From positions 5,056 to 69,055 of the forward strand of contig CALFER010000084.1 in the NCBI GenBank assembly GCA_937951895.1: 64,000 nucleotides of DNA, read 5' to 3'. This stretch comes from an uncultured bacterium (lineage in GTDB: Bacteria > CSSED10-310 > CALFER01). The position numbers and the translations under genes were made by a program. The notes under the pieces are model-generated. The model ran no database searches. It worked only from the letters and a program-made list of their open reading frames with translations, and had not been told where the DNA came from. This document shows positions 6,829-17,000 of the stretch, piece by piece; the stretch's first letter is position 1; each line of letters opens with the position of its first letter.

Positions 6829-9747
6829 ATGGCTGATCATCGGATAACAATCCACTGGAAACGATTTTCGGCACGCTTCGTTCTGCCGACCGCCGTTACG
6901 TTCTGCCTCTTTATCACCTCGTTTTTTCTGATCATGATTCCGACCATCGAACGGAGCATCATGGATCGGAAACGGGAGATGATCCAGGAACTCACGAACT
7001 CGGCCTGGAACATCCTGGCCAAACTCGAGCATGACGAACAGGCCGGTCTGTTGACCCGTGAGGAGGCGCAGGCGCAGGCCATCGATCAGATCCGCAATCT
7101 GCATTACGGTCAGGAGATGAAGGATTATTTCTGGATCAATGACATGCACCCCAGAATGGTCATTCATCCCTATCGAACGGATCTGAACGGACAGGATCTG
7201 ACCCAGTACACCGATCCGGAGGGGACACGCGTGTTCGTCGAGTTTGTCCGGATCGTGCGCGAATCCGGTGCCGGATTCGCCTCTTACAAATGGCAATGGA
7301 AAGACGATCCGGGACGCATTCTGCCGAAAATTTCATATGTCAAGGGCTTCAAACCATGGGACTGGATCATCGGAACGGGTATCTATGTCGATGATGTGAG
7401 GGTCGAAATTCGGAGGATCACACACAATACCATCAAAATCTCACTCATCATCCTGATCGTGATCGCCGCTCTGCTCGCCTTCATCATCCGGCAAAGCTTC
7501 CTGACGCTGAAAAACCAACAACTCGCGGAGCAATCACTCAGGGAGTCCGAGGAAAAGTATCGAACATTAGTCGAATCATCCGGAGACGGAATCCTGATGG
7601 CCATTCAGGGCCGGTTCACCTATGCCAATCAGACGATCGCCAACCTGCTCGAACGCACCCCCGGTGAAATGATCGGGATGATTGTCGAGGATCTTTTTCC
7701 GGTTTCGATCCGTGACACGCATCCCGGCCTGATCGAACGCCTGAACGAAGCATCTCCGGCAATTGAAACGATCGAAGTTCCGTTGCTGACGCGAACCGAA
7801 ACAATCAAGGAAGTCATTTTCTCGATTTCACCGATCGAAATAGGCGGGAAAGACGGTTTTATCGCCGCGGCGACGGATATTACCCTGCGCAAAAGACTGG
7901 AAAACGAAATCGGTAAAAGTGAAGCGATGTTCCGGGCGCTGGCGACGAATGTCAGAGTCGGGATTTTCAGGATCGCGTTCCGAGGTTCACCGCATTTCAT
8001 CGAGGTCAATCCGGCGCTGGTAGAATTGCTTGGTTATCCATCCCGAGAGGAGCTTCTTGCAACCCCCTTCGAGACGCTCTTTGTTTCAACGGATGAATGC
8101 CGCGCAATTCTCTCGGCTCGAGATCCGGCGCTGAATCACGAAAGAACGGCTCGCTTGCTGAAGAAGAACAGGGACGTCATCTGCGCGGCCATTCATGGAA
8201 CAATTGTGACCGATGAACCGGGGCACCCGCAGTTCCTTGACGGGGTCATGCGGGACATCACGATCGGGCAGCAGCAGGAGCGGACACGCGAACAGGCTCT
8301 TTCCGAACTGCAAACTACCGTTTTCTTTCTGCATTCAAAGCTGATGGATCTGCCGATCGAGAAGGCAGTCATAATCTCCGGAACCCCCTCTCTGGGTGAA
8401 ATAATGGAAACGATGCGCGAGTCCGGCACTGAGTTCCTGGCGATCCGAGGTGATTCCTTGTCATCATCCCGCCTGGTAACCCGTCAGGATATACTGCATC
8501 TTTCGAGACTCGGTCTGAACCAGACGGAGGGGATTCCACCTGAATCGATTTTCAAACCGCTGATATCGATCGACGAACACGCCACCGTGTTTGAAGCCTG
8601 GCTTCGACTCGATACGATCGACCTTCCCGCCCTGCTCGTGACCGCTTCCGATGGTTCGTTCAAAGGCTTCCTCAGTTGTCGGAATCTGATGAGCCTGCAG
8701 AGTTACTCGCCTGTTGCGCTTTTAAAAAAGATTCAGGGCGCGCGTTCCCAGGACGAGGTGATTCAGAGCAATGCGATGTATCCGGAACTGATCGTCCTGC
8801 TGATCCGCAGCGGTGCAAGACCCGAATTCATTACGCATCTGACGACCCGGGTTATCGACTCGATTCTCGAGAAATTCATCCAGTGCGCGATTGAGGAACT
8901 GGGTCCGCCCCCGGTCGAATTCGCGTTCATTGTGTTTGGAAGCGAGGGTCGCAAAGAACAGACACTGCGGACGGATCAGGACAATGCGATCATTTTCGAG
9001 GACACGGACGCAGCGGATATCCAGACGATCCAATCCTATTTTCTCGAGTTGGGTCAACGCGTGTGCGGTTGGCTCGATCAGGCCGGCTATACCTACTGCG
9101 CAGGCAACAACATGGCTCAGAATCCGAAATGGTGCAGACCTCTTTCAGCATGGAAGAAGTACTTCAGCGAATGGATCCACCAGTCCACCGCCGAAGACCT
9201 TTTGAATCTGAAGATATTCTTCGATTTCAGATGTGCGTTCGGGAAGACGGACATCGAAACCCGATTACGTGATTACATCGATCAGATTGCACCCGAGAAT
9301 CCTCGGTTCTTCCAGTTGCTCGTTCGCAATGTCCTTCCGATGACACCGCCGATCGGTATGTTCGGGCAGTTTCTCGTCGAATCCGTTTCCGACCGTGGCA
9401 AGGTGCTCGATATGAAGAGCGCCATGATGCCGATCATCGATTTTGCCCGGATCTATTCCATTCGCCACAGAATACAGGCCACCAACACCCTCGACCGGCT
9501 GCATGCACTGAGGGATCGCGGTATTCTGACCGATAAGAATTACGAAGAAATGGCACAGGCCTACCGATATCTGATGCAGATCCGGTTACGGATGCAGGCC
9601 GAAACGATGGCATCGGCGACGAGGCAGCCGGACAATTACATCAGTCCGGACAGTCTGACATACATCGAGCAGCGTCTTCTCAAGGAAATTTTTGCCCAGA
9701 CCAAGCATTTCATGGCTCGGATGAGCTATGATTTTACGGGTCAGTGA
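6829..9747 (+). CDS. Membrane sensor: single Cache, two PAS, degenerate CBS pair, DUF294 nucleotidyltransferase
   Basis: 972 residues. TM helix (about 15-37), periplasmic sCache-type domain (about 45-195, with KDYFWINDMHP and WDWIIGTGIYVDD), second TM (about 202-224), two PAS domains (about 240-350 and 360-485), a weak CBS-like pair (about 500-650), then a DUF294 nucleotidyltransferase-like domain with FGSEGRKEQTLRTDQDN (S705 region) and its substrate-binding-like C-terminal helical domain (about 800-970). CBS-DUF294 proteins are common beside ActP-type symporters; fusion to an extracellular Cache sensor and PAS domains is unusual. It lacks HisKA, GGDEF or HAMP. I infer a ligand-controlled nucleotidyl transfer or protein-modification switch for the adjacent transporter. 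Confidence 0.85.
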   Translation: MADHRITIHWKRFSARFVLPTAVTFCLFITSFFLIMIPTIERSIMDRKREMIQELTNSAWNILAKLEHDEQAGLLTREEAQAQAIDQIRNLHYGQEMKDYFWINDMHPRMVIHPYRTDLNGQDLTQYTDPEGTRVFVEFVRIVRESGAGFASYKWQWKDDPGRILPKISYVKGFKPWDWIIGTGIYVDDVRVEIRRITHNTIKISLIILIVIAALLAFIIRQSFLTLKNQQLAEQSLRESEEKYRTLVESSGDGILMAIQGRFTYANQTIANLLERTPGEMIGMIVEDLFPVSIRDTHPGLIERLNEASPAIETIEVPLLTRTETIKEVIFSISPIEIGGKDGFIAAATDITLRKRLENEIGKSEAMFRALATNVRVGIFRIAFRGSPHFIEVNPALVELLGYPSREELLATPFETLFVSTDECRAILSARDPALNHERTARLLKKNRDVICAAIHGTIVTDEPGHPQFLDGVMRDITIGQQQERTREQALSELQTTVFFLHSKLMDLPIEKAVIISGTPSLGEIMETMRESGTEFLAIRGDSLSSSRLVTRQDILHLSRLGLNQTEGIPPESIFKPLISIDEHATVFEAWLRLDTIDLPALLVTASDGSFKGFLSCRNLMSLQSYSPVALLKKIQGARSQDEVIQSNAMYPELIVLLIRSGARPEFITHLTTRVIDSILEKFIQCAIEELGPPPVEFAFIVFGSEGRKEQTLRTDQDNAIIFEDTDAADIQTIQSYFLELGQRVCGWLDQAGYTYCAGNNMAQNPKWCRPLSAWKKYFSEWIHQSTAEDLLNLKIFFDFRCAFGKTDIETRLRDYIDQIAPENPRFFQLLVRNVLPMTPPIGMFGQFLVESVSDRGKVLDMKSAMMPIIDFARIYSIRHRIQATNTLDRLHALRDRGILTDKNYEEMAQAYRYLMQIRLRMQAETMASATRQPDNYISPDSLTYIEQRLLKEIFAQTKHFMARMSYDFTGQ

Positions 9748-10519
9748 GCATCCCGTCGTGATTCTCCTAACCTCCGACAGCCATTGCTATTACGACACGA
9801 TCAACAAACAGATTGTCTATGCCGAAACCGAATTGGGTGTTTCAATCGACTGTGTGATCCATCTTGGCGATTTCGGCCTGTATGCCTCTCACCTGCACGA
9901 CTACTTCATCCGATCCCGTAAACGGTTTTTAAAGCCGCTGTATTGCATCGACGGGAACCATGAGGATTTTACCGCTCTGCCCAAACTTGTCAGGAAGTAC
10001 GAGACCTATTTTACGTATTTACCGCGATCCACCGTTCATGTGATTGGCGGGTATCGGTTCCTGGCGCTTGGAGGTGCTGCGTACATGGATTCAATGATCA
10101 CCGAATCGGCATCACTGATCACCGATGAGCAGATCGATCGGTGCCTCCGCCTGAGTCCCGACGCTGTCGATATCATCATCACGCATGATTGTCCCACGAA
10201 TCTGGGGGTTCCCAACACACCCGGCATGGAGTGCTATGGCACTCCCGGTTTTGCGAGAAGCGAGGAACTGTCGGCACATTTTCATCCCAAACTCTGGTTT
10301 TTCGGACATCATCACAAATGGTTCACGCACCAGGACGAGGGAGTGCTCTATCAGGGATTGTGCGGCACATGGAAAGGGTTTGTGCTTCTGGATGATGCGT
10401 ATCGGTTTCGCGTTGTGACCCATCAGTTGGAATGGGAGAAGCCATCGCTGATCGAGCGCATTCTGGTCAAGCTGAGGATCATTCGACCCGACCAGCCGAG
10501 CGGGTCGAATTCGCGGTAG
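9728..10519 (+). CDS. Calcineurin-like metallophosphoesterase
   Basis: 263 residues with the complete phosphoesterase motif series: SDSHCYYD, HLGDFG, GNHED, THDCP and GHHH. These supply the Asp, His and Asn ligands of the dinuclear metal centre. There is no signal peptide, so it is probably cytoplasmic. The start overlaps the end of the DUF294 sensor gene by 20 bases, so the two are probably co-translated, which suggests the phosphoesterase acts in the same pathway, perhaps reversing a nucleotidyl or phosphate modification made by the DUF294 domain; that link is inference. The C-terminal 35 residues are basic and low in motif content. Confidence 0.88.
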   Translation: MILRVSEHPVVILLTSDSHCYYDTINKQIVYAETELGVSIDCVIHLGDFGLYASHLHDYFIRSRKRFLKPLYCIDGNHEDFTALPKLVRKYETYFTYLPRSTVHVIGGYRFLALGGAAYMDSMITESASLITDEQIDRCLRLSPDAVDIIITHDCPTNLGVPNTPGMECYGTPGFARSEELSAHFHPKLWFFGHHHKWFTHQDEGVLYQGLCGTWKGFVLLDDAYRFRVVTHQLEWEKPSLIERILVKLRIIRPDQPSGSNSR

Positions 10520-10561
10520 CAGGACTTGACAGCAGACTCGTTTTTATCGACAGTCACCCTC

Positions 10562-12934
10562 ATGTTGAATCGATTCATTCTGCTCCTCTGTTTGATGCCG
10601 ATGATCTCAACCTGCTTCGCCGTCAACCCCGAGGACATGGAGCCGAACAAGTGGTATGAGACGATTCGAATCACCTGGCCGATTCGATCGGTCACCTGCT
10701 ATCCGGATATTCCCGGCCGAATGATCGGTTTCATGGATGCATCACTGGCCCGTAGTGATGATTACGGGAAAACGTGGATCTCGATTCCAAACTCATTGAA
10801 TGGGTTCATGCAATCAACTGATATCGTCGTTTCGAGGATAGATGGAAGACCCCGCGTTTACGCGTATGTCAAGCGAAATGATACTCAGCACTCGATGCAG
10901 ATCAGTTTCAGTGATGATGGCGGAGTGTCATGGAGTGCACCCCTTTCGTGGAAAGGAACAACGGTGCTGTCCGTGTCACCGCATGGATGTGTTTTTCTGA
11001 GAGTGGATCGATCTTCCTCCGGTCTGGAGGTGCTGCTGCGAAGCACGGATGAAGGCGTGACCTGGAACACGGTACAAGTCTTCGATTACTTTACAAACAG
11101 TGAGATGGTTACCAACATTGATTTTTCTCCTTACAATCCGAGTCTGGTCATTCTGGGTTCGAGTGATATGAATTACGCGCTCATGAAGAGCACCGACTCC
11201 GGACAGACGTGGGAAAAATTGGTGAACCGTTATAATTGGGGAGGAGGGAGCCGCGGGATCGAGAAGGTGGTCTTTCATCCGCAGAATCCGCAGACATTGA
11301 TTACGATTGCCAACTTCTATACGAACGCAAACTCGTTACGGATCAGTAACGATGGAGGCGTGACCTGGGACCATTTCGGGCAATACGGGTCGCGGTTTCA
11401 AGCATGTGACCTGATCATCGAGCCTGAAAACCCGGAGATGATGATCGTTTCTGCCCAGGGGAACAACGCCTTGTATCGAACGACCGATGCCGGGATGACG
11501 TGGACGACACGGCTGTGGAACTACGAATACGAAGTCGACTTCTATCTGGAACGGTCAGCATGGACCCCCGGAGAGGTGTTTGTGTCGGGCAAAAGTATTT
11601 TGAGGTCGCAGGACTATGGAGTGACTTGGAAGCCAGTGACCGCCAACAGGGATTATTCGTTCGGATTTGTCAGCCGGAGTCATCCCGGGTTGATGCTGTT
11701 TTTTTCAAAGGAGTATGGACACTTTCGATCCACGGATTCCGGTGAAACGTGGGAATCGGAGTATTGTATCAATTCTGAAGAGATGCTTCGCCCGGAGTAT
11801 ATGCTGGAAACACCGGGAAATCCCACATTGTATCTCTTTGCAAGCGACAATCTTCACGGGAGTGTGGGAAGGCTGGAGTGGGAGGGGCGGATTCTGACGA
11901 GTCGGGATAACGGAGCGACCTGGCAGAATCTACCGATCGATCAGGAACATCGACTTCGGATTGGTGTTCCGTCTTCGATCAATCCGAAGCGCTTTTTCGG
12001 GATATTCGACAACAGGCCGGCCAGTCAGCAAGAAACGCTGAACTGGTTATATATGACTGATGATGAGGGGACGACCTGGCGGAAGTTGGAGATCCCGCAA
12101 CTTGAGCGCATCAAGGATGTTGCGGACAGTCCTCGGGATCCGAATGTTCTATTTGTTCTGGGATGTTTAAACTCCGATCGACAAGCTCTGCTATGTAAAA
12201 GCACCGATGCGGGAATTAGTTGGACGGAAATCGCGGCGAGTCATGGACTTCAGACGGAACTCTACAGTCGTGAACGCCAGGATGATCTTGTAATCGATAC
12301 AAACAACTCAAATCTTATGTACATCGCTTCTAAATCCACTGCCGACCTCTACCGGAGTACCGATGAAGGTCGGCAGTGGATTTGGCTAGACAAATTCGCA
12401 TCGTTCACCGATGCGTTCTGTGTTTCTCCCTGGGCATCGAATGAGATGTACAACGTACCTCCTCCAACCATTGAAGGCTATATCGATAAGAAAAAGCGAA
12501 GCATCGACTCGGGTGTGACCTGGAGCGATCCTGTTTTTCCAAAGTACATATGCTTTTCGCCAATATATCAGGATCTGATCTATTCTGGTTCCGATCTGAG
12601 AGTCATGCGGATCGAGTCAACCCCGCCATCGATCTGTCTCACGGGATATGGAACAAGCCAATTGCAGGCAGGGATCGCATCTCCACTGGAGATCATCGTG
12701 TATGCGTATGATCCTGATGAGAATGATTACCCGGATCGGATCGATCTGTTCCTGGATGGCGTTCCTTTGAATGCCTCGATTCAGGATGATCTTCTGCCGG
12801 GCTCCGGCTTGTTCTATGAACGCGCAGTTGTCCAGCCATGTGCGATCAGCCAATTTCTTGTCGGATTCCGTGCGATGGATCGTTTCGGTTGTTCGTCAGA
12901 CCTGAGCGCATGCACGCTGACCGTCAAGCCTTAG
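10562..12934 (+). CDS. Exported Asp-box (VPS10/BNR-like) beta-propeller protein
   Basis: 790 residues from ATG 10562, the first methionine of a clear signal peptide (to about residue 20, ending CFA); a TTG at 10526 is an alternative. At least twelve Asp-box motifs of the form SxDxGxTW are spread along the chain, for example STDEGVTW, SNDGGVTW, TTDAGMTW, STDSGETW and SIDSGVTW. This is the layout of two stacked ten-bladed-type propellers (VPS10/sortilin or xyloglucanase-like). No catalytic residues of sialidases or xyloglucanases are apparent. A small Ig-like C-terminal domain (about 695-790) ends the protein. Unlike the other propeller gene (22172-24787) it has neither Thr-Pro linker nor the shared C-terminal module. 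Likely periplasmic or surface binding protein. Confidence 0.85.
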   Translation: MLNRFILLLCLMPMISTCFAVNPEDMEPNKWYETIRITWPIRSVTCYPDIPGRMIGFMDASLARSDDYGKTWISIPNSLNGFMQSTDIVVSRIDGRPRVYAYVKRNDTQHSMQISFSDDGGVSWSAPLSWKGTTVLSVSPHGCVFLRVDRSSSGLEVLLRSTDEGVTWNTVQVFDYFTNSEMVTNIDFSPYNPSLVILGSSDMNYALMKSTDSGQTWEKLVNRYNWGGGSRGIEKVVFHPQNPQTLITIANFYTNANSLRISNDGGVTWDHFGQYGSRFQACDLIIEPENPEMMIVSAQGNNALYRTTDAGMTWTTRLWNYEYEVDFYLERSAWTPGEVFVSGKSILRSQDYGVTWKPVTANRDYSFGFVSRSHPGLMLFFSKEYGHFRSTDSGETWESEYCINSEEMLRPEYMLETPGNPTLYLFASDNLHGSVGRLEWEGRILTSRDNGATWQNLPIDQEHRLRIGVPSSINPKRFFGIFDNRPASQQETLNWLYMTDDEGTTWRKLEIPQLERIKDVADSPRDPNVLFVLGCLNSDRQALLCKSTDAGISWTEIAASHGLQTELYSRERQDDLVIDTNNSNLMYIASKSTADLYRSTDEGRQWIWLDKFASFTDAFCVSPWASNEMYNVPPPTIEGYIDKKKRSIDSGVTWSDPVFPKYICFSPIYQDLIYSGSDLRVMRIESTPPSICLTGYGTSQLQAGIASPLEIIVYAYDPDENDYPDRIDLFLDGVPLNASIQDDLLPGSGLFYERAVVQPCAISQFLVGFRAMDRFGCSSDLSACTLTVKP

Positions 12935-13015
12935 CCGGCACAGGCCCTCCCCGAGCACAAGATGCCGGTCTGGACCCCGGCGCAACCAATCAATTAAGTA
13001 AGGTGTCCCTTTATT

Positions 13016-13984
13016 TCAAAGGACGGTTTTACACGATCGGCCGGGGATTTCCCGCACAAGGGTCGGAACAGCATACCCCGACACCTTCTCGGCCAGCTCC
13101 GAAACCATGATCCGCGCATTCATGTCATCCACCGCAAAATGCCCCGCTCCCGCCACCTTGTCGAGCTGGTGCAGGTAATACGGCTTGATCCGGTTTCTCA
13201 CCAGCGCACCGCTCAGATCCATGAGTGCCCGCGTGGAATCGTTCACACCCCTCAGCAGAACGGCCTGATTGAGCATCGGGATGCCCGCATCGATCAGCAC
13301 GGCACACCCCCGCACCGCCTCCCCGGTCATCTCGACGGCATGATTGAAATGCGCCACGACCCACACCGGCTTCCCCCGTCGCAAAACGCCCGCCAGCCCC
13401 TCCGTCAGTCTCTGCGGCAACACAGCCGGCATCCGCGTGTGGATCCGGATGATCTCGACATGGTCGATCCCCGAGATCAGATCGATCAGGACCCCGAGTT
13501 CCTCGTCGTCCATCATCAGCGGATCGCCTCCGGAGAGAATCACTTCCTGAATCCCTCTCCGCTTGCGAATATAGCCGAGAATCCGGTCGAATTGCGCCGC
13601 GGACAGTCCATCGGAGGGGGTCACTCCGGAATGCGCCCGGAAACAGAACCGACAATGCACCGCACAGGCTGAAACGGTCAGGATCAGTACGCGATTGCGA
13701 TACTTGTGAATCAGGCCCGACGCGGGACAGAACCGGCATTCCTCGAGCGGATCCGCGCTCTCGTCCCGCCCATGCCACAGCTCCGCAGGTGACGGGAGCA
13801 CCATCCGGCGGATCGGATCACGCGGGTTCTCCGGATCGATCAACCCGAAGTAATACGGTGTGACGAGTATGGGGTAGCGCGCCGCGGCACGGGCCATGCC
13901 GCTTTCGACACGCGGCGGGAGCCTGAGTCTCTGAGCGGCATCACGCACATCCCGGATGCTGCCGTCGATCTGCTCCCGCCACAT
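13016..13984 (-). CDS. KamA-family radical SAM aminomutase (lysine 2,3-aminomutase/EpmB-like)
   Basis: 322 residues. The SAM-cluster motif CAVHCRFC (C107, C111, C114) follows the family-typical LIHKYRNRVL; GGDPLMM and RIHTRMP are conserved KamA strings, and the PLP lysine is likely K276 in YLHQLDKVAGAGHF. These enzymes interconvert alpha- and beta-lysine. Short members (about 320-340 residues) include EpmB, which makes beta-lysine for elongation factor P, but no efp or epmA is in the window, so a lysine-fermentation or osmolyte role is equally possible. It starts 30 bases after the PFOR stop on the same strand, so it is probably co-transcribed with it. Confidence 0.88.
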   Translation of the reverse strand: MWREQIDGSIRDVRDAAQRLRLPPRVESGMARAAARYPILVTPYYFGLIDPENPRDPIRRMVLPSPAELWHGRDESADPLEECRFCPASGLIHKYRNRVLILTVSACAVHCRFCFRAHSGVTPSDGLSAAQFDRILGYIRKRRGIQEVILSGGDPLMMDDEELGVLIDLISGIDHVEIIRIHTRMPAVLPQRLTEGLAGVLRRGKPVWVVAHFNHAVEMTGEAVRGCAVLIDAGIPMLNQAVLLRGVNDSTRALMDLSGALVRNRIKPYYLHQLDKVAGAGHFAVDDMNARIMVSELAEKVSGYAVPTLVREIPGRSCKTVL

Positions 13985-14014
13985 GATGACCGGTCGACCC
14001 CAAAACGCCGTCGG

Positions 14015-17000
14015 TTACGACCCGAACGACATCCTGGCGAGCTGCTCGTAGATTTTGAACCGGAGCGACACGTCCTTCTGAGCCAGTTCGAGCAGTTCCT
14101 GAGCGCGTGCCGGTTCGCTGTACTTCAGTGCCTTGTAGCGGATTTCGCCGTACATGTATTCTTCCATCGATACGACCGGCGTTTTGCTGTCGAGCTGGAG
14201 CGGGTTTTCACCGTTCGCAACGCGTCTCGGATCAAACCGGAACAGCGGCCAGTGTCCCGACTCCACTGCTTTTTTCTGTTCGACGAGTTGCTTCTGCATG
14301 TCGATACCGTGCGCGATGCAGGGGCAGTACGCGATCACGATCGAGCTTCCGGGATAACTGCCCGCTTCGGCGAACGCCTTCACGGTCTGCGCCGGATTGG
14401 CTCCCATCGCGATCTTTGCGACGTAGACGTTGCCGTAGGTCATGGCGAGCATTCCGAGGTCTTTTTTCGGCATCACCTTGCCGGCCACGGCGAACTTGGC
14501 GGTCGACCCGCGCGGCGTCGATTTGGAGCACTGTCCGCCGGTGTTCGAATACACTTCGGTATCGAGCACGAGCAGGTTGACGTTGCGGCCCGACGCGATG
14601 ACATGGTCCAGTCCGCCGTAACCGATATCGTAGGCCCAGCCGTCGCCGCCGATGCACCAGACCGCCTTGTCGACCAGATAATCCGCCAGCGACATCAGGA
14701 TCGGATCCGTGTCGCCGATCTGTTTCTTGAGCTGATCGACGCGTTCCCGCTGGGCAGCAATCCCGATATCGCCGCTCTGGTCGGCTTCGAGAATCGCGTG
14801 TTTGAGTTCTTCCGGAAGAGCCGATTCCCGCACCCGCTGCATCGCTTCGTTTCGCTTGGCGTCCACCGAGCAGCGGAATCCGAGTCCGATTTCGGCGGCA
14901 TCTTCGAACAGACTGTTGGTCCAAGCGGGACCTCGACCGTCATTCCGTTTGCAGTACGGCGTGGTCGGCAGGTTGCCGCCGTAGATCGACGAACAGCCGG
15001 TGGCATTCGCGATGATGGCGCGATCGCCGTAGAGCTGAGTCAGCAGCTTGACATACGGAGTCTCGCCGCATCCCGCGCACGCACCGGAAAACTCGAACAG
15101 CGGCCGGATCAACTGGCTTCCCTTGACCGTTTCTTTCTTGACGTACTTCATATCGGTTTCGGGGATACTCAGGAAGAATTCAAAATTCTGAGCCTCGGGA
15201 TGCCGCAGTTTGAACTGGGGCTGCATCACGATCGCCTTGTCTTTCGCGGGGCACGCCTCAACGCACACGCCGCAACCCGTGCAATCCTCGGGTGCCACCT
15301 GAACGGTGAACTTCAACCCTTCGAACTGCTTGGTCTTCGCATCCGCCGATTTGAAGGTCGGCGGCGCGCCTGCGAGCGATTCCGGAGCGTATGCCTTGAT
15401 GCGGATCGACGCGTGCGGACACACGAAACTGCACATTCCGCACTGGATGCAGTTCTCGGTTTTCCAGACCGGAATGTCGGTCGCGATGTTGCGTTTTTCA
15501 TACTGCGTGGTCGCCGTGATGAACCGCCCGTCGCAGGGCATTTCGGATACCGGAACCAGATCGCCTTCCTTGCGGATGATTTTCGCGAGCAACCCCTTGA
15601 CGAAATCAGGGGCGTGATCCGGCACGGTCGGCGGAGGCATGATCGTGCTGGCGGCCGACGCGGGGATCGTGACGACGTGGGTAGCGCCGAGCGCCGCATC
15701 GATCGCCTTCATGTTCATCTCGACCACCTTGGCGCCTTTCTTGCCGTAGGTCTTCTTGATGCTTTCGCGGATCAACTCCACGGCTTCGTCTTCCGGCAAT
15801 ACTCCGGAAATCTTGAAGAACGCCACCTGCATGATCGTGTTGATGCGCGCGCCCAACCCGAGATCCTTCGCGAGCGCGTTCGCGTCAACGACGTAGAATT
15901 TCGCTTTCTTCGCAATGAGCTGTTCCTGGACGAACCGGGGCAGCCGATCCCAGACTTCGCCGGCACTGAACGGGCTGTTGAGGAGAAATGTGCCGCCTGG
16001 TTTGAGATTGGCCAGCATGTCGTATTTTTCGAGGAAGGTGAAGTTGTGGCAGGCGAGGAAATTCGCGTCGGTGCACAGATACGTGCTCCGGATCGGTTTC
16101 TTCCCGAACCGGAGATGACTGACCGTCTGTGCGCCGGCTTTCTTCGAATCGTAGACGAAATAGCCCTGCGCATACATGTCGGTCGCTTCGCCGATGATCT
16201 TGATCGAATTCTTGTTCGCGCTGACCGTTCCGTCCGATCCGAGACCGTAGAACATGGCCTGGAAGGCGTCCGCGGAGCGGTTGCGGAAGTCGGCGTCCCA
16301 TTCGAGACTCGAGTGTGACACATCGTCGATGATCCCGACCGTGAAGTGATTTTTGGGGCGGTTTGCCGCGAGATTGTCGAAGACGGCCTTGGCCATTCCC
16401 GGTGTAAATTCCTTCGAACTCAGGCCGTATCGACCGCCGACGATCGCCGGCATTGTTTTGAACGGTGCCGTCCCGTCCGTCATCGCTTCCACGATGGCAG
16501 CCTGAACGTCCAGGTAAAGCGGATCACCGCCCGCACCCGGTTCCTTGGTCCGGTCGAGCACCGCGATGCGTTTGACGGATTTCGGCAGGGCGCCGATGAG
16601 ATGCGCGGCGGAGAACGGCCGGTAGAGGCGGACCTTGATGATACCGACTTTCTCGCCCATCCCGACCAGTTCATCGACAGTCTCGTGCGCTGCTTCCGCA
16701 CCGGATCCCATGATGATCACGACCCGTTCGGCGTCCGGATGACCGAAATACTGGAACAGGTCGTATTTTCGTCCGGTCAGCTTCTGAAACCGCGCCATGT
16801 ATTTTTCGATGATTCCCGGACATTGGGTATAGAACGGATTGACGGTTTCGCGACCCTGGAAATACACATCGGGGTTCTGGCTGGTGCCGCTGATCATCGG
16901 GTTATCCGGATTCAGACCGCGCTGTCGGTGTTCGATCACGAACCGATCGTCGATCATCGCCCGCATGTCTTCTTTCGACAGCGGATAGACTTTGTTGACT

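Noticed and set aside
14252..16318. 688-codon plus-strand frame opposite PFOR
   Set aside because: Mirror frame of a strongly conserved gene; composition is arginine- and histidine-rich and no motif is seen.
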